Shown: piece by piece, positions 52,696 to 63,777 of the stretch
How the letters are laid out: each line of letters begins with the position of its first letter
How positions within the stretch are numbered: the stretch's first letter is position 1
Assembly (NCBI RefSeq): GCF_002797555.1
Contig: NZ_PGFA01000003.1
Span: 496,001 to 560,000, forward strand
Direction of reading: 5' to 3'
Length of the DNA stretch: 64,000 bases
From: Hymenobacter chitinivorans DSM 11115
GTDB lineage: Bacteria; Bacteroidota; Bacteroidia; Cytophagales; Hymenobacteraceae
The notes under the pieces: generated by a model
Database searches by the model: none
What the model saw: only the letters and a program-made list of their open reading frames with translations
Told to the model about the DNA's origin: nothing
Translations under genes and position numbers: made by a program

Positions 52696-53298
52696 TTAGC
52701 GCTGAGCCTGGCTGTCGGTTGGAGGGTAGGTGCTCAGCACGCTGCCCACAATGCGGTAGGCCTCTTGCTCCGAAATCGTCTGCTGATCAATCTGGGCTTC
52801 GCCGAAGCCGCGCCAGGCCAGTTGCTTACGCTTGGCATCTACCAGGTCGATGATAACGGTGCCAGCTTTGTAGTCGGTAATCGGCTGCTGGTAGAAGCCG
52901 CGGCTGTAGCCATAGTAGCCGTAATAAGGGTAGCCGAAGGGCGAATACGCGTTGTTGGCGCGCTGCTTATCCTCGACTTTGGCGCTGTAGGCCACGTACA
53001 CGTCGGGGTTTTTGTCGACCCGGGTCAGTCCCTTCTTCACCATTTCCGACTCTACGGCCGTGCGCAGGCGCTTGTCGAGGAAGGACTGGTAGCCCTGAGC
53101 CGGGCCGCCTTCACTGTCCTGGGGCTGCTGCGGATACCAGGCCCAGGTTTTGAAGGAGCGGAAATTAACCGAGTGGTCGAAATCAGAAGTAACCCCTACC
53201 CGGGAAGAGGTAGCGCAGCTGGTGGCACCTAGCAGCAGGGAGAAACCCACGGCGGCTAAAGCCAGCGGGCGGGCAAAAAAGCGGGATATACGGTTCAT
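52696..53298 (-). CDS. DUF4136 lipoprotein
   Basis: A 200-residue lipoprotein (AAVGFSLLLGATSCATSS). The mature part has the DUF4136 pattern: VTSDFDHSVNFRSFKTWAWY near the N-terminus, FLDKRLRTAVESEMVKKGL, NPDVYVAYSAKVED, a Tyr/Gly-rich insert (YPYYGYYGYSRGFYQQP), then GTVIIDLVDAKRKQLAWRGFG. Function of the family is unknown; members are envelope lipoproteins, often in stress or surface contexts. It is divergent from the SH3-like gene across 220 bp. Confidence 0.88.
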   Translation of the reverse strand: MNRISRFFARPLALAAVGFSLLLGATSCATSSRVGVTSDFDHSVNFRSFKTWAWYPQQPQDSEGGPAQGYQSFLDKRLRTAVESEMVKKGLTRVDKNPDVYVAYSAKVEDKQRANNAYSPFGYPYYGYYGYSRGFYQQPITDYKAGTVIIDLVDAKRKQLAWRGFGEAQIDQQTISEQEAYRIVGSVLSTYPPTDSQAQR

Positions 53299-53518
53299 CG
53301 TCGTTTAGCAGATAGTTGAGAGAAGAACCCTAGTAGCGAGAATCAGCCGAAACTCCTGGCTGAAAGGCCCCGCTTGCCGGGTCTGCTGATTTAACGTTAG
53401 CTGGGCGGCCAACGTTCCCCAAGTAGTCGGCTTGCAGCGTATCGGTGGGAAGAAATTTTATAGGAAAATTCCTTTTAACCTTGAAATAGCTCTATCTTAA
53501 CCGACCTAACAACACGAT

Positions 53519-53815
53519 ATGAACACACGTCTACTGTATTTCTTTGGTCTCACGGCTTTGGCCTCCTGCAGCGCCGCCGGCGAGTCAGCTTCTTCTACCC
53601 GCCCTAACCGCACACCCGTGGCGTATAACACCGTAGTAGAGTGTACTCTATACGACGGCATGAGCAAAACTTCCACCCAGCTGGCCACCGTTACCTCGGG
53701 CATGGAAGTGCAGGTCATGGATACGGTGGATGCCTACTTCGTGAAGGCCCGCGTAACCAAGGATGGCAAGCCCCTGACCGGCTATATGTACCGCACCTGC
53801 TTTCCGCAGCGTTAG
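53519..53815 (+). CDS. Small SH3-like lipoprotein
   Basis: A 98-residue protein with a lipoprotein signal (FFGLTALASCSAAGES). The mature part has a bacterial SH3-like pattern: VECTLYDGMSKTSTQLATVTSGMEVQVMD, then YFVKARVTKDGKPLTGYMYRTCF. Bacterial SH3 domains often bind peptidoglycan or peptides. Two Cys (in VECTLY and RTCF) could pair. It is convergent with gcvP over a strong hairpin. Confidence 0.75.
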   Translation: MNTRLLYFFGLTALASCSAAGESASSTRPNRTPVAYNTVVECTLYDGMSKTSTQLATVTSGMEVQVMDTVDAYFVKARVTKDGKPLTGYMYRTCFPQR

Positions 53816-53858
53816 ACTATTTCCAGGTCGGCCGCCTAGCTCCACACCCGTTTGCAAA

Positions 53859-53908
53859 CCCCAAACAAAAAGAGCCGCTCCTTTCGGGGCAGCTCTTTTT
53901 GTTTGGGG
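53859..53908. terminator. Bidirectional hairpin terminator
   Basis: A 17-bp perfect stem (CCCCAAACAAAAAGAGC and its complement) with a 16-nt loop lies between the convergent SH3-like gene and gcvP; A- and T-runs are inside the stem. Confidence 0.88.
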
Positions 53909-53919
53909 TCAGACTGAGT

Positions 53920-56841
<2,922 letters not shown>

Positions 56842-56892
56842 AGAAAAGGGCTAGAAATGGCGGGGAAATGCCCGATGGGAGGGTGGGGCCCA

Positions 56893-56900
56893 CAAAGGTA
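56893..56900 (-). promoter_or_regulatory. -7 box TACCTTTG for gcvP
   Basis: A perfect TAnnTTTG box reads on the minus strand from 56900 to 56893, about 50 bp before the gcvP start at 56841. No -33 TTG at the usual distance. The gene across the gap (56991) is divergent. Confidence 0.5.
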
Positions 56901-56990
56901 AGACGAAAAGGTGAGGCCGCCTTACGGCAAAAGGGCTAGTTTTACCCGAATTCCTTCCTACCCAACGTGCTACCACCCAACCCCAAACCC

Positions 56991-58205
56991 ATGCGAAATG
57001 TTACCCTTGGCATTATCTGCGAAGGCAAAAATCCGCCCGACAAACGCGTGCCCCTGACCCCGAAGAAGTGCGTGGAAGCCCAGGCCACCTTTCCCGGCCT
57101 GACGGTGGTGGTGCAGGAAAGCGCCGTGCGCAGCTATTCCGACCAGGAATACCGCGACCTGGGCATTCAGGTCAGCCCCGATTTGAGCCAGTGTGATATT
57201 CTGCTGGGCGTCAAGGAAGTGCCAGTGAGTCAGTTGATTACGGATAAAACGTATATGTTCTTTTCGCACACGGTGAAAAAGCAGCCCGCCAACCGGGAGC
57301 TGCTGCGGGCCATTCTGCGGAAGAACATTACCCTGATTGACTACGAAATGCTGACCAACGCCCACGGGGAGCGAATCGTGGCCTTCGGGCGCTACGCCGG
57401 CATTGTGGGAGCCTATAATGGCCTGCTGACCTACGGCCGCAAGCACGAGCTCTACCGCCTCAAGCCCGCCTACCAGTGCGTGGACATGGACGACATGCAG
57501 GAGGAGTTTTTCAAGGTCAAAAAGCTGCCGCCCATCAAGATTGCCGTAACCGGCTCGGGCCGCGTAGCGCAAGGCGCCCTGGAAGTACTCGACCGGATGG
57601 GCATCCGCAAAGTCAGCGTGTACGACTATCTGTATCTCGACTTCAAGGAGCCCGTGTACGCCCAGCTGCGCAGCTCCGACTACAATGCCCGTATCGACGG
57701 CCGGGTGTGGGACACGCCCGACTTTCACCGCCACCCCGAGCTGTACAAGAGCACGTTCGACAAGTTTCTGCCCGTAACGGACCTGCTCATTGCCTGCGCC
57801 TACTGGCACCCCACGGCGCCCAAGCTGTTTGAAGAGGAAGACACCCGTAAGCCGGAATTCCGCATCAACACCATTGCCGACGTGACCTGCGACGTGAACG
57901 GGTCTATTCCGTGCACCAAGCGCAGCAGCAGCATTCAGAAGCCCTTGTTTGACTACAATCCCCAGACCGGGGAGCTGGAGGAGCCCTGTTCCCGCCCCGG
58001 CAACATCACCATGATGGCCGTGGATAACCTGCCCTGTGAGCTGCCCCGCAACGCCTCCCGGGACTTTGGCCGCCAGCTGCTCGACAACGTGTTTCCCCAC
58101 CTGCTTAGCGACGACGCCGACGAAGTCATCGAGCGGGCTACCATTGCCCGCGGCGGCCAGCTCACGCCCCGCTACCAGTACCTGAGCGACTATGTGGCCG
58201 ACTAA
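56991..58205 (+). CDS. Saccharopine dehydrogenase-like (AlaDH/PNT fold) oxidoreductase
   Basis: A 404-residue NAD(P)-dependent enzyme. ATG 56991 (MRNVTLGIICEGKNPPDKRVPLTP) starts the AlaDH/PNT N-terminal domain with its Lys/Arg substrate-binding residues. VFFSHTVKKQP-type residues (MFFSHTVKKQPANRELL) and YAGIVGAYNGLLTYG follow. The nucleotide-binding domain contains KIAVTGSGRVAQGALEVL (near 185-202) and VTDLLIACAYWHPTAPKL. This resembles the LYS1 lineage, which interconverts saccharopine and lysine. No other lysine genes are nearby, so the substrate is uncertain. Divergent from gcvP; terminator follows. Confidence 0.85.
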   Translation: MRNVTLGIICEGKNPPDKRVPLTPKKCVEAQATFPGLTVVVQESAVRSYSDQEYRDLGIQVSPDLSQCDILLGVKEVPVSQLITDKTYMFFSHTVKKQPANRELLRAILRKNITLIDYEMLTNAHGERIVAFGRYAGIVGAYNGLLTYGRKHELYRLKPAYQCVDMDDMQEEFFKVKKLPPIKIAVTGSGRVAQGALEVLDRMGIRKVSVYDYLYLDFKEPVYAQLRSSDYNARIDGRVWDTPDFHRHPELYKSTFDKFLPVTDLLIACAYWHPTAPKLFEEEDTRKPEFRINTIADVTCDVNGSIPCTKRSSSIQKPLFDYNPQTGELEEPCSRPGNITMMAVDNLPCELPRNASRDFGRQLLDNVFPHLLSDDADEVIERATIARGGQLTPRYQYLSDYVAD

Positions 58206-58221
58206 GGCTCGGCTCCGGTAA

Positions 58222-58258
58222 AACAAAAAGGCCCGCTCACAGAGCGGGCCTTTTTGTT
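58222..58258. terminator. Bidirectional hairpin terminator
   Basis: AACAAAAAGGCCCGCTC / GAGCGGGCCTTTTTGTT form a 17-bp perfect stem with a 3-nt loop between convergent genes. Confidence 0.92.
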
Positions 58259-58275
58259 GAAGTTGCGAAGCAGCG

Positions 58276-59112
58276 CTACACCCCGTTGAGTACCGGGTAT
58301 TTAGCCTGCACAATCTGGTAAACGCCGTAGCCGATGAGGCCCACGGCTACCACGCCCAGCACGGCCGGGCCCATGCTGCTCAGCAAATCGAAGGCGCCTT
58401 CGGTATCGTCTACCTCGCCGGCATTGGAGTGGCGGGCCGCCTGCACGAAAAAGTAGCCGATAATGGCCATGACGATGCCCCGGGCCGTGTAGCCCACCTG
58501 CCCGGTGCGAAACACAATTTGCTGCTGGTTGGCCGGCAGCTGGCTGGCGTTGACGTGCTTGGCAAACTTACCCGAATAGGCCCGCCAGATCTGGTAAATA
58601 CCCGTACCGATGATAAACAGCCCAATAGCGCCCAACAGCCAGGGCCCGTACGACTGCTCCAGCAAGGTTTGCACCATCGACTGCTTGGAGTTGCCGCTGC
58701 CGCCGGCGCTGCTCACAGCCGTGTTTTGCCAGGCTGCTTTGCCCGCGTAAAAAGCCAGAGCTACGTAAAACAAGCCGCTGGCCGCGTAGCCGATGCGCCG
58801 GGCAATACCTTTGGCGCCGTGGCCTTTATTCTCGGTGTCGCGCAGGGCCTGGGTGAAGCGCCAGATAACGTACCCGGCCAGGCCCAGCGCAATCAGGCCG
58901 AGCAGGAAGCGGCCCATCGGCAGGTCCTGGATGGCCTGCACGGCCTGCTGCTTGTCGGTGGTTTTGCCGCCCTGCTGGCCAGTAGCCGCCAGCAGGGCCA
59001 GAATGCCCATCGTAAGATACACGGCGCCTTTAGCCGCGAAGCCAAACCGGGCCAGAGTGCGGATGCCCTGGCTGGGCGAGGGGTGGGGAAGAGCAGAGGA
59101 AAGGGAAGTCAT
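58276..59112 (-). CDS. DUF1206 integral membrane protein
   Basis: A 278-residue inner-membrane protein made of three DUF1206 repeats, each with two transmembrane helices. Repeat openings are ARFGFAAKGAVYLTMGILAL, RRIGYAASGLFYVALAFYAG and GQVGYTARGIVMAIIGYFFV. Second helices end in recognisable Gly/Tyr motifs (GYVIWRFTQALRD, GIYQIWRAYSG, GYGVYQIVQAKYP). Function of the family is unknown. It is 68 bp downstream of the DprA/LOG-like gene on the same strand and may share its transcript. Confidence 0.92.
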   Translation of the reverse strand: MTSLSSALPHPSPSQGIRTLARFGFAAKGAVYLTMGILALLAATGQQGGKTTDKQQAVQAIQDLPMGRFLLGLIALGLAGYVIWRFTQALRDTENKGHGAKGIARRIGYAASGLFYVALAFYAGKAAWQNTAVSSAGGSGNSKQSMVQTLLEQSYGPWLLGAIGLFIIGTGIYQIWRAYSGKFAKHVNASQLPANQQQIVFRTGQVGYTARGIVMAIIGYFFVQAARHSNAGEVDDTEGAFDLLSSMGPAVLGVVAVGLIGYGVYQIVQAKYPVLNGV

Positions 59113-59180
59113 AGTCGTAGGCAGATTGAGTGTGGCTCCTGCTTACGAACCCGTCCACAGTTTGGGTACAACCTCCTCCC

Positions 59181-59753
59181 TCAAAGCCGCTGGCTCTGCC
59201 GCCCCAGTATGCCGCTCGGGTAAAACAGCGTGGCGCCCTGCTCAAGCAGCGGCCGGTTTTCGGGGATGTCGAGCGTTAGAATGGGCTTGCCTTGAGCCGC
59301 CACGTTTTGCAGTAGGCGGGTCAGGTTGCCGTGGGGAGCCATGTAGGGAATAAAGATCTGGTCGGCTAAATCGGCCACCAGCAGGTTGCGAATATCGGCC
59401 GTGTCCTGCGTAACGGTTTGCACCTCAGCTTCGAAGAGCGTGATAAACAGCAGGCGGCCGGCCGTCACCTCGGGCTCGTACTCAAGGCGGAGGTTGGGCT
59501 GAATTCCGCGCCCCAGCGCGTAGATAATGGGCTGTTCGGGTCCCTGCAGCAGATACCGAAACACGCTTTGCTCCAGCATGGAGTGAAAGCCCGAGATAAT
59601 GCAGCACCCGGCGGCCCGTTGCTCCAACGCCCACAGATACGTGGGGTGCTCCACGCTGCTGGGATAATGCCGCGAGCAAAAAAATGCCGTTTTCGACAAT
59701 CCCAGTAGAGCGGCGTTGCCTAGTTTGCGAAGTTCTTCGGGGCCAATAACCAT
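59181..59753 (-). CDS. DprA/LOG-like Rossmann-fold protein
   Basis: A 190-residue protein resembling the Rossmann core of Smf/DprA and LOG proteins: LSKTAFFCSRHYPSSVEHPT near the N-terminus, EQRAAGCCIISGFHSMLEQS (nucleotide-binding SGFHS-type loop), PIIYALGRGIQPNLR, and FIPYMAPHGNLTRLLQNVAAQGKPILTLD near the end. It lacks the SAM-like N-terminal and winged-helix C-terminal domains of full DprA. It may bind a nucleotide or single-stranded DNA; competence function is not implied. Family assignment is by motif only. Confidence 0.6.
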   Translation of the reverse strand: MVIGPEELRKLGNAALLGLSKTAFFCSRHYPSSVEHPTYLWALEQRAAGCCIISGFHSMLEQSVFRYLLQGPEQPIIYALGRGIQPNLRLEYEPEVTAGRLLFITLFEAEVQTVTQDTADIRNLLVADLADQIFIPYMAPHGNLTRLLQNVAAQGKPILTLDIPENRPLLEQGATLFYPSGILGRQSQRL

Positions 59754-59848
59754 AAGTTGCTCAGCCGTAAACGCTAAAATGTTACGTTAGAGAGGGGAGA
59801 TGCTGCTTTCAATCGTCAGAATACTATATATAAACCTTCTGAGCAATA

Positions 59849-59896
59849 AAAAAGAGCCCCGGGCCCGATAAAATTTATCGGACCCGGGACTCTTTT
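59849..59896. terminator. Hairpin terminator
   Basis: An imperfect stem (AAAAGAGCCCCGGGCCCGATAAA against TTTATCGGACCCGGGACTC...) lies after the CsbD gene on the minus strand, with a T-run following in that direction. Confidence 0.8.
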
Positions 59897-59912
59897 GCTT
59901 TATGCTAGGGGC

Positions 59913-60131
59913 TTACAAGTGGCGGTTAAACCAGCTCTTCAAGTCGTCGATGGCGTGCCCGGTTTTTTCCTGGAGCCGGCCAAGCCACTCATCCTGCTTG
60001 CCTTCCTGATAGTCCAGGTCGTCGTCGGTGAGGTCACCCCACTGCTGCTTGGCTTTGCCTTTGATTTCGTTCCAGTTGCCGCGGGCCCGCAGTTCGGTTT
60101 TGTCGTCGAAGTTATTGTTGTTTAAGTCCAT
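59913..60131 (-). CDS. CsbD family stress protein
   Basis: A 72-residue hydrophilic protein matching CsbD: RGNWNEIKGKAKQQWGDLTDDDLDY is the family signature, followed by EGKQDEWLGRLQEKTGHAID. CsbD proteins are small, abundant, general-stress-induced helical proteins of unknown mechanism. It has its own terminator downstream and a 114-bp gap upstream to the next minus-strand gene, so it is probably transcribed alone. Confidence 0.93.
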   Translation of the reverse strand: MDLNNNNFDDKTELRARGNWNEIKGKAKQQWGDLTDDDLDYQEGKQDEWLGRLQEKTGHAIDDLKSWFNRHL

Positions 60132-60245
60132 GGTGGGTGTGGGTTGGTTGGAAAAAACAGTTTATCCTACTACGCAAGCCCAATGGTTGAGTTAAGAAAG
60201 AGCTCAACTATTATTGGCTGATCTTAGCGGCGGCCTGCCCAGCTG

Positions 60246-60869
60246 TTACCAGTGCGTGGTAATGCTTAATAAATAGACCACTGCCACGGCCCACGTAGCC
60301 ATGCCCACTCCAAACCCCGCGGCGGCCTTACCCAGCTTCTTATTTTGGGCTTGGTTACGGTAGCTGCGCACGTAGTCCGGGTTTTGCAGCAAATTCGGGT
60401 CGGATACGATTAGGTTGTGCGCGGGGGGGCGGGTGCTGCCCACGGCTACCCCCGTGACCACCCCGGCCATGGGGTTGGCTAGCGTGGCCCCGTACGTGCC
60501 CCAGAAGGCCCCGGGCGCCCGGAAATATTTGCGGGCATCAGCTGCACCCAGTCTGATGGCTTCCGCGCGGGGAATTTCTGTGGAATTACTCACGGCCGGG
60601 GGGTGCACCAGCTCCCGGACTCCATTGGCGTAGCGCAACAGAAAAACCTGCGCGGTGGCAATCTGCAGGGTATCGGTACTAACCGTATCGGAGCGAACAT
60701 ACCGAATGTTTTCGGGGCTCACCGTCAGAATCTTGGCCTTGATTTCCTGCCCGTCGGCGCGCAAAATAACGTCGTGCTGGGCGTGGGCCGTCTGGCTGAA
60801 CAGGCCACTCAGCAGCAGGGCCCCCGTCCGCAGCAGCGTTTTGAGGCTTAAAGTAAAGGAGCGTGCCAT
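60246..60869 (-). CDS. Exported protein with shared N-terminal beta domain and C-terminal helix
   Basis: A 207-residue protein with a signal peptide (LLSGLFSQTAHAQ). Residues about 31-90 (DVILRADGQEIKAKILTVSP, IRYVRSD, VFLLRYANGVRELV) are clearly related to the N-terminal domain of the gene immediately upstream. The rest differs: ARKYFRAPGAFWGTYGATLA contains a hydrophobic hairpin, and a C-terminal membrane segment (AAGFGVGMATWAVAVVYLLS) follows. Family not identified. It starts 2 bp after the stop of the upstream gene, so the two form an operon. Confidence 0.7.
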   Translation of the reverse strand: MARSFTLSLKTLLRTGALLLSGLFSQTAHAQHDVILRADGQEIKAKILTVSPENIRYVRSDTVSTDTLQIATAQVFLLRYANGVRELVHPPAVSNSTEIPRAEAIRLGAADARKYFRAPGAFWGTYGATLANPMAGVVTGVAVGSTRPPAHNLIVSDPNLLQNPDYVRSYRNQAQNKKLGKAAAGFGVGMATWAVAVVYLLSITTHW

Positions 60870-60871
60870 AG

Positions 60872-61615
60872 CTAGTTACGGCGGGAGTTAAAGCCAAACA
60901 ACAAGCTGAAGCGGGCCCCGCCGTTGCCGGGCACCACCGCAAAGTTGACCGGGAAGTTGACGCCGTGGGAGCGGAAGCTGGTGCCCGCCGCCAGCACAAT
61001 GCTGGCACTAATCGGCGTCACGTTGGGACCCAGACCAAATTCCAGACCCTTGGGCCCGCGGATGCCAATCAACGCATTCAGGCTGGGCACAAACTTGTTT
61101 TGCTCTAACCCCCCAATTAGCGGCACAAACTCGACCAGCCCCGACGTACCATTGGGCAGGCGGAAAATCCGGGTTTCAAACTGCCAACCAAACTGGGTCA
61201 GAAAGGGCTTGATGTCGTGTTCCGACCGGGCCTTGTCGGCCACACCGCCGCTTAAGAGCGTAACGCCAATGCGCGGGCCGCCCAGATGCACCTCGTCGTA
61301 GGCCGATTCTTCGTCGCCGGGTACTACCGGGCCGGGAGCCGCACTGGTTTTGCCGGGCCCCGCGCCCATTGGGGCCGCCGATGTGCCAAATAGCTCCTTG
61401 GTGCCATTGGCGTACCGAATCATAAAGACGTCGGCTTTGGGCACGATAATCAGCGGGCCGTCCAGGTAGTCAAAACGCTTGTAGTGCACCTCCGAGGGCG
61501 TAATTTCCAGTACCTTGACCTGGACTTCCTCCCCATTCTGCTTGGTGAGGACATCCTGCGCTTGGGCCACAAAACCCAGCAGGACGAGAAAAAGCGTGAG
61601 TAGGGTTCGTTGCAT
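60872..61615 (-). CDS. Exported protein with shared N-terminal beta domain and barrel-like C-terminus
   Basis: A 247-residue protein; ATG 61615 begins the signal (TLFLVLLGFVAQAQ). Residues about 20-75 (DVLTKQNGEEVQVKVLEITP, VHYKRFD, VFMIRYANGTKELF) form a small beta domain also found in the downstream gene. The C-terminal part (about 110-247) has barrel-like strands: GPRIGVTLLSGGVAD, FGWQFETRIFRL, LNALIGIRGPKGLEFGLGPN and ARFSLLFGFNSRRN. The shared domain may be an envelope attachment or ligand module. Unknown function. First gene of the two-gene operon. Confidence 0.72.
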   Translation of the reverse strand: MQRTLLTLFLVLLGFVAQAQDVLTKQNGEEVQVKVLEITPSEVHYKRFDYLDGPLIIVPKADVFMIRYANGTKELFGTSAAPMGAGPGKTSAAPGPVVPGDEESAYDEVHLGGPRIGVTLLSGGVADKARSEHDIKPFLTQFGWQFETRIFRLPNGTSGLVEFVPLIGGLEQNKFVPSLNALIGIRGPKGLEFGLGPNVTPISASIVLAAGTSFRSHGVNFPVNFAVVPGNGGARFSLLFGFNSRRN

Positions 61616-61801
61616 GGTGTGGTAGTAAGAGTGAAAATTTGTATCCGAAAGATGCAAGGATAAGCTGGGCGTTTACTAGCCACGTTTTAAGGGTTGGGGA
61701 TTTTTGAAATAAGTTAAATAGTAAAATATATACTTGATATTAAGGTCGTTATGTATTAATAATTCGACTTTATAGATTTATTTACATCTTCGCTCTACCC
61801 C

Positions 61802-63334
61802 ATGGATGACTTACGCACGACCCTCGCCACTTTCTCGGCCGAAGACCGCAAGGATTTTGGCCGCTTTATTCAGCGCCAGCGCAAAAAACAGAAGGGCCGA
61901 ATGGACTCCCGCCTGTATGAGCTGCTGCTGCACCAGAAGGAATATGATACCGAGGAGCTCGTAGCCCGCCTCTACCCGGAGGAGCCCAATACGGTGGCCT
62001 ACTACGCCCTGCGCAAGCGCCTGATGCGCCACGTCACCGACTTTCTGCTGCTGCGCCAGCGCCAGCAAGACCCGACGGCGGCTTCTTCTGTGCGCGGGCA
62101 GCTGACTCTGGCCCAGTACCTGTTTGAGGCCGGTATCCCGCGCCTGGCCTGGCTCACACTGCGCAAGGCCGAGAAGCAGGCCCAGGCCAACGAGCAGTAC
62201 GAGCTGCTCAACACGATTTACAACCTGCAGATTGCCCAGGCCGAAAGTGAGTACGCCGACGACCTGCACGAGATAATCAAGCGGCGCAACCTCAACAAAA
62301 AGGCCGCCGACGAAGAAGAGCGGGCCGGTATTGCTCACAGCCTCATTCGGCAGCGCCTGCGCGAGGCCCGGGTGCGGGGCCGGGCCGGGGAGTCGTTCGA
62401 CGGGATTATGCAGGAAGTGCTGCGCGAGTACGACCTGCAGGAGGCCTTTGCCCGCCGGCCCTCGTTGCTCTACCGCCTCATGGCCATTGCCCGCAGCGCC
62501 ATGCTGGCCCGCCGCGACTTTGCCTCCTTCACGCCCTTCGTGATTCGGTGCTACAAGCTCATGGAAAAGCGTCACGGCTTTGCCTCTTCCCACCGCTACT
62601 ACCAGCTCAACCTACTCTACATGATTGCGCACGGGCTCTACCGCACGCGCCGCTTCACCGAGTCCATCGAGTACCTGGAGCAGCTGCGCACGGCCCTGTA
62701 CGCCGGGCCGCGCGGGCACTACGCCGACTTCGTGCCCAAGTATACTTTCCTGCTGGCTGCCAACTACGCCTTTTTGCGCCGCAACACCGAGAGTATTCAG
62801 CTGCTGGAGGAAGTGCTCAAGGGCCGGGACGTGGTGCTCAACCCGCGCGACCAGCTCACGGCCCGGCTGGGGCTGGGCTTTCACTATTTCGCCGAGGGTA
62901 AATTCAACAAAACCAATCAGGTCCTCATCGGCATCGGCCGCTCCGACCGGTGGTGCGAGCAGCAGATGGGCCTGGAGTGGGTGTTCAATAAGAGCCTGGG
63001 CGAAATGCTGGTGCAGCTGGAAATGGGCAACCCCGACCTGGCCCTGAACCGCCTGCGGGCCATTGAGCGGGTGCTGCGCGAGCGGCTCGGCGACGAGGGC
63101 GGCGACTACCACTACATCCTCAGCTACCTGGCCCTGGTCCGCGAAATTATCGACGACCCGGCGGCGCCCACCAAGCCCGGCTTCGTGGCCCGGATGGAAG
63201 CCCTGCCCGACTTTTTGCCTCTGGAGCGCGAAGACCTGCACGCCATGAGCTTCTACGCCTGGCTGAAATCCCGGGCCGTCGGCCGGCCCTACTACGACGT
63301 CCTGCTGGAACTCTCGGCCCCGGCGGCCCGGTAG
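61802..63334 (+). CDS. Long helical (TPR-like) protein of unknown function
   Basis: A 510-residue soluble protein without signal peptide. It is helical throughout, with paired amphipathic helices resembling TPR/superhelical repeats: FGRFIQRQRKKQKGRMDSRL, LRKAEKQAQANEQYELLNTI, FAEGKFNKTNQVLIGIG and GNPDLALNRLRAIERVLRER. An early block YPEEPNTVAYYALRKRLMRH looks like a conserved N-terminal domain. I know similar proteins only as conserved unknowns of Bacteroidota. It may be a scaffold. It is divergent from the two-gene operon across an AT-rich gap (61616-61801). Terminator follows. Confidence 0.75.
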   Translation: MDDLRTTLATFSAEDRKDFGRFIQRQRKKQKGRMDSRLYELLLHQKEYDTEELVARLYPEEPNTVAYYALRKRLMRHVTDFLLLRQRQQDPTAASSVRGQLTLAQYLFEAGIPRLAWLTLRKAEKQAQANEQYELLNTIYNLQIAQAESEYADDLHEIIKRRNLNKKAADEEERAGIAHSLIRQRLREARVRGRAGESFDGIMQEVLREYDLQEAFARRPSLLYRLMAIARSAMLARRDFASFTPFVIRCYKLMEKRHGFASSHRYYQLNLLYMIAHGLYRTRRFTESIEYLEQLRTALYAGPRGHYADFVPKYTFLLAANYAFLRRNTESIQLLEEVLKGRDVVLNPRDQLTARLGLGFHYFAEGKFNKTNQVLIGIGRSDRWCEQQMGLEWVFNKSLGEMLVQLEMGNPDLALNRLRAIERVLRERLGDEGGDYHYILSYLALVREIIDDPAAPTKPGFVARMEALPDFLPLEREDLHAMSFYAWLKSRAVGRPYYDVLLELSAPAAR

Positions 63335-63356
63335 GCAGAGACTACCAGCTACACGA

Positions 63357-63390
63357 AAAAGGCCCGTGCTGTAACAGCACGGGCCTTTTT
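63357..63390. terminator. Bidirectional hairpin terminator
   Basis: AAAAGGCCCGTGCTG / CAGCACGGGCCTTTT form a 15-bp perfect stem with a 3-nt loop between convergent genes. Confidence 0.92.
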
Positions 63391-63414
63391 TATGAATCAA
63401 GCAAGACGAAGAAA

Positions 63415-63696
63415 CTACTTCTTGGGAGTCTCCTCGACCAGCTTGTCGGCTTCTTTGTTTACTACTACGGCCGTGTCGCCTTTCTCGGGAGCCATGTCGG
63501 CTTTCACTTCTTCAGCGGCATTGTTGGTAGCTTCAGCAGCACCGTTTACGGCGTCCTGGGTGTTGTTGGCAGCGTCGGTAGCGGCGCTTTCCGTCGTGGC
63601 TTCAGCGTTTTCCTGGGTTTTCTCCGAGCAGGAAGTGGTGGCGAACATGGCGCAGGCAGCAGCGGCAACGAACAGAGCTTTGAAAGACATTTTCAT
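63415..63696 (-). CDS. Small Ala/Glu-rich lipoprotein
   Basis: A 93-residue protein with a signal ending in a Cys (ACAMFATTSCSEKTQE), a plausible lipobox. The mature part is an acidic, Ala/Asn/Thr-rich helix (NTQDAVNGAAEATNNAAEEV), similar to small envelope or spacer lipoproteins, with a basic end (EETPKK). Function unknown. It converges on the helical protein. Confidence 0.75.
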   Translation of the reverse strand: MKMSFKALFVAAAACAMFATTSCSEKTQENAEATTESAATDAANNTQDAVNGAAEATNNAAEEVKADMAPEKGDTAVVVNKEADKLVEETPKK

Positions 63697-63777
63697 GGCT
63701 AAAAGGAATTAGATTAGAAGATTAGGTGCGCTTTCATACGGCCAAAGCTCAGAAGTAACCCACCGGCCGGCCAGAAA

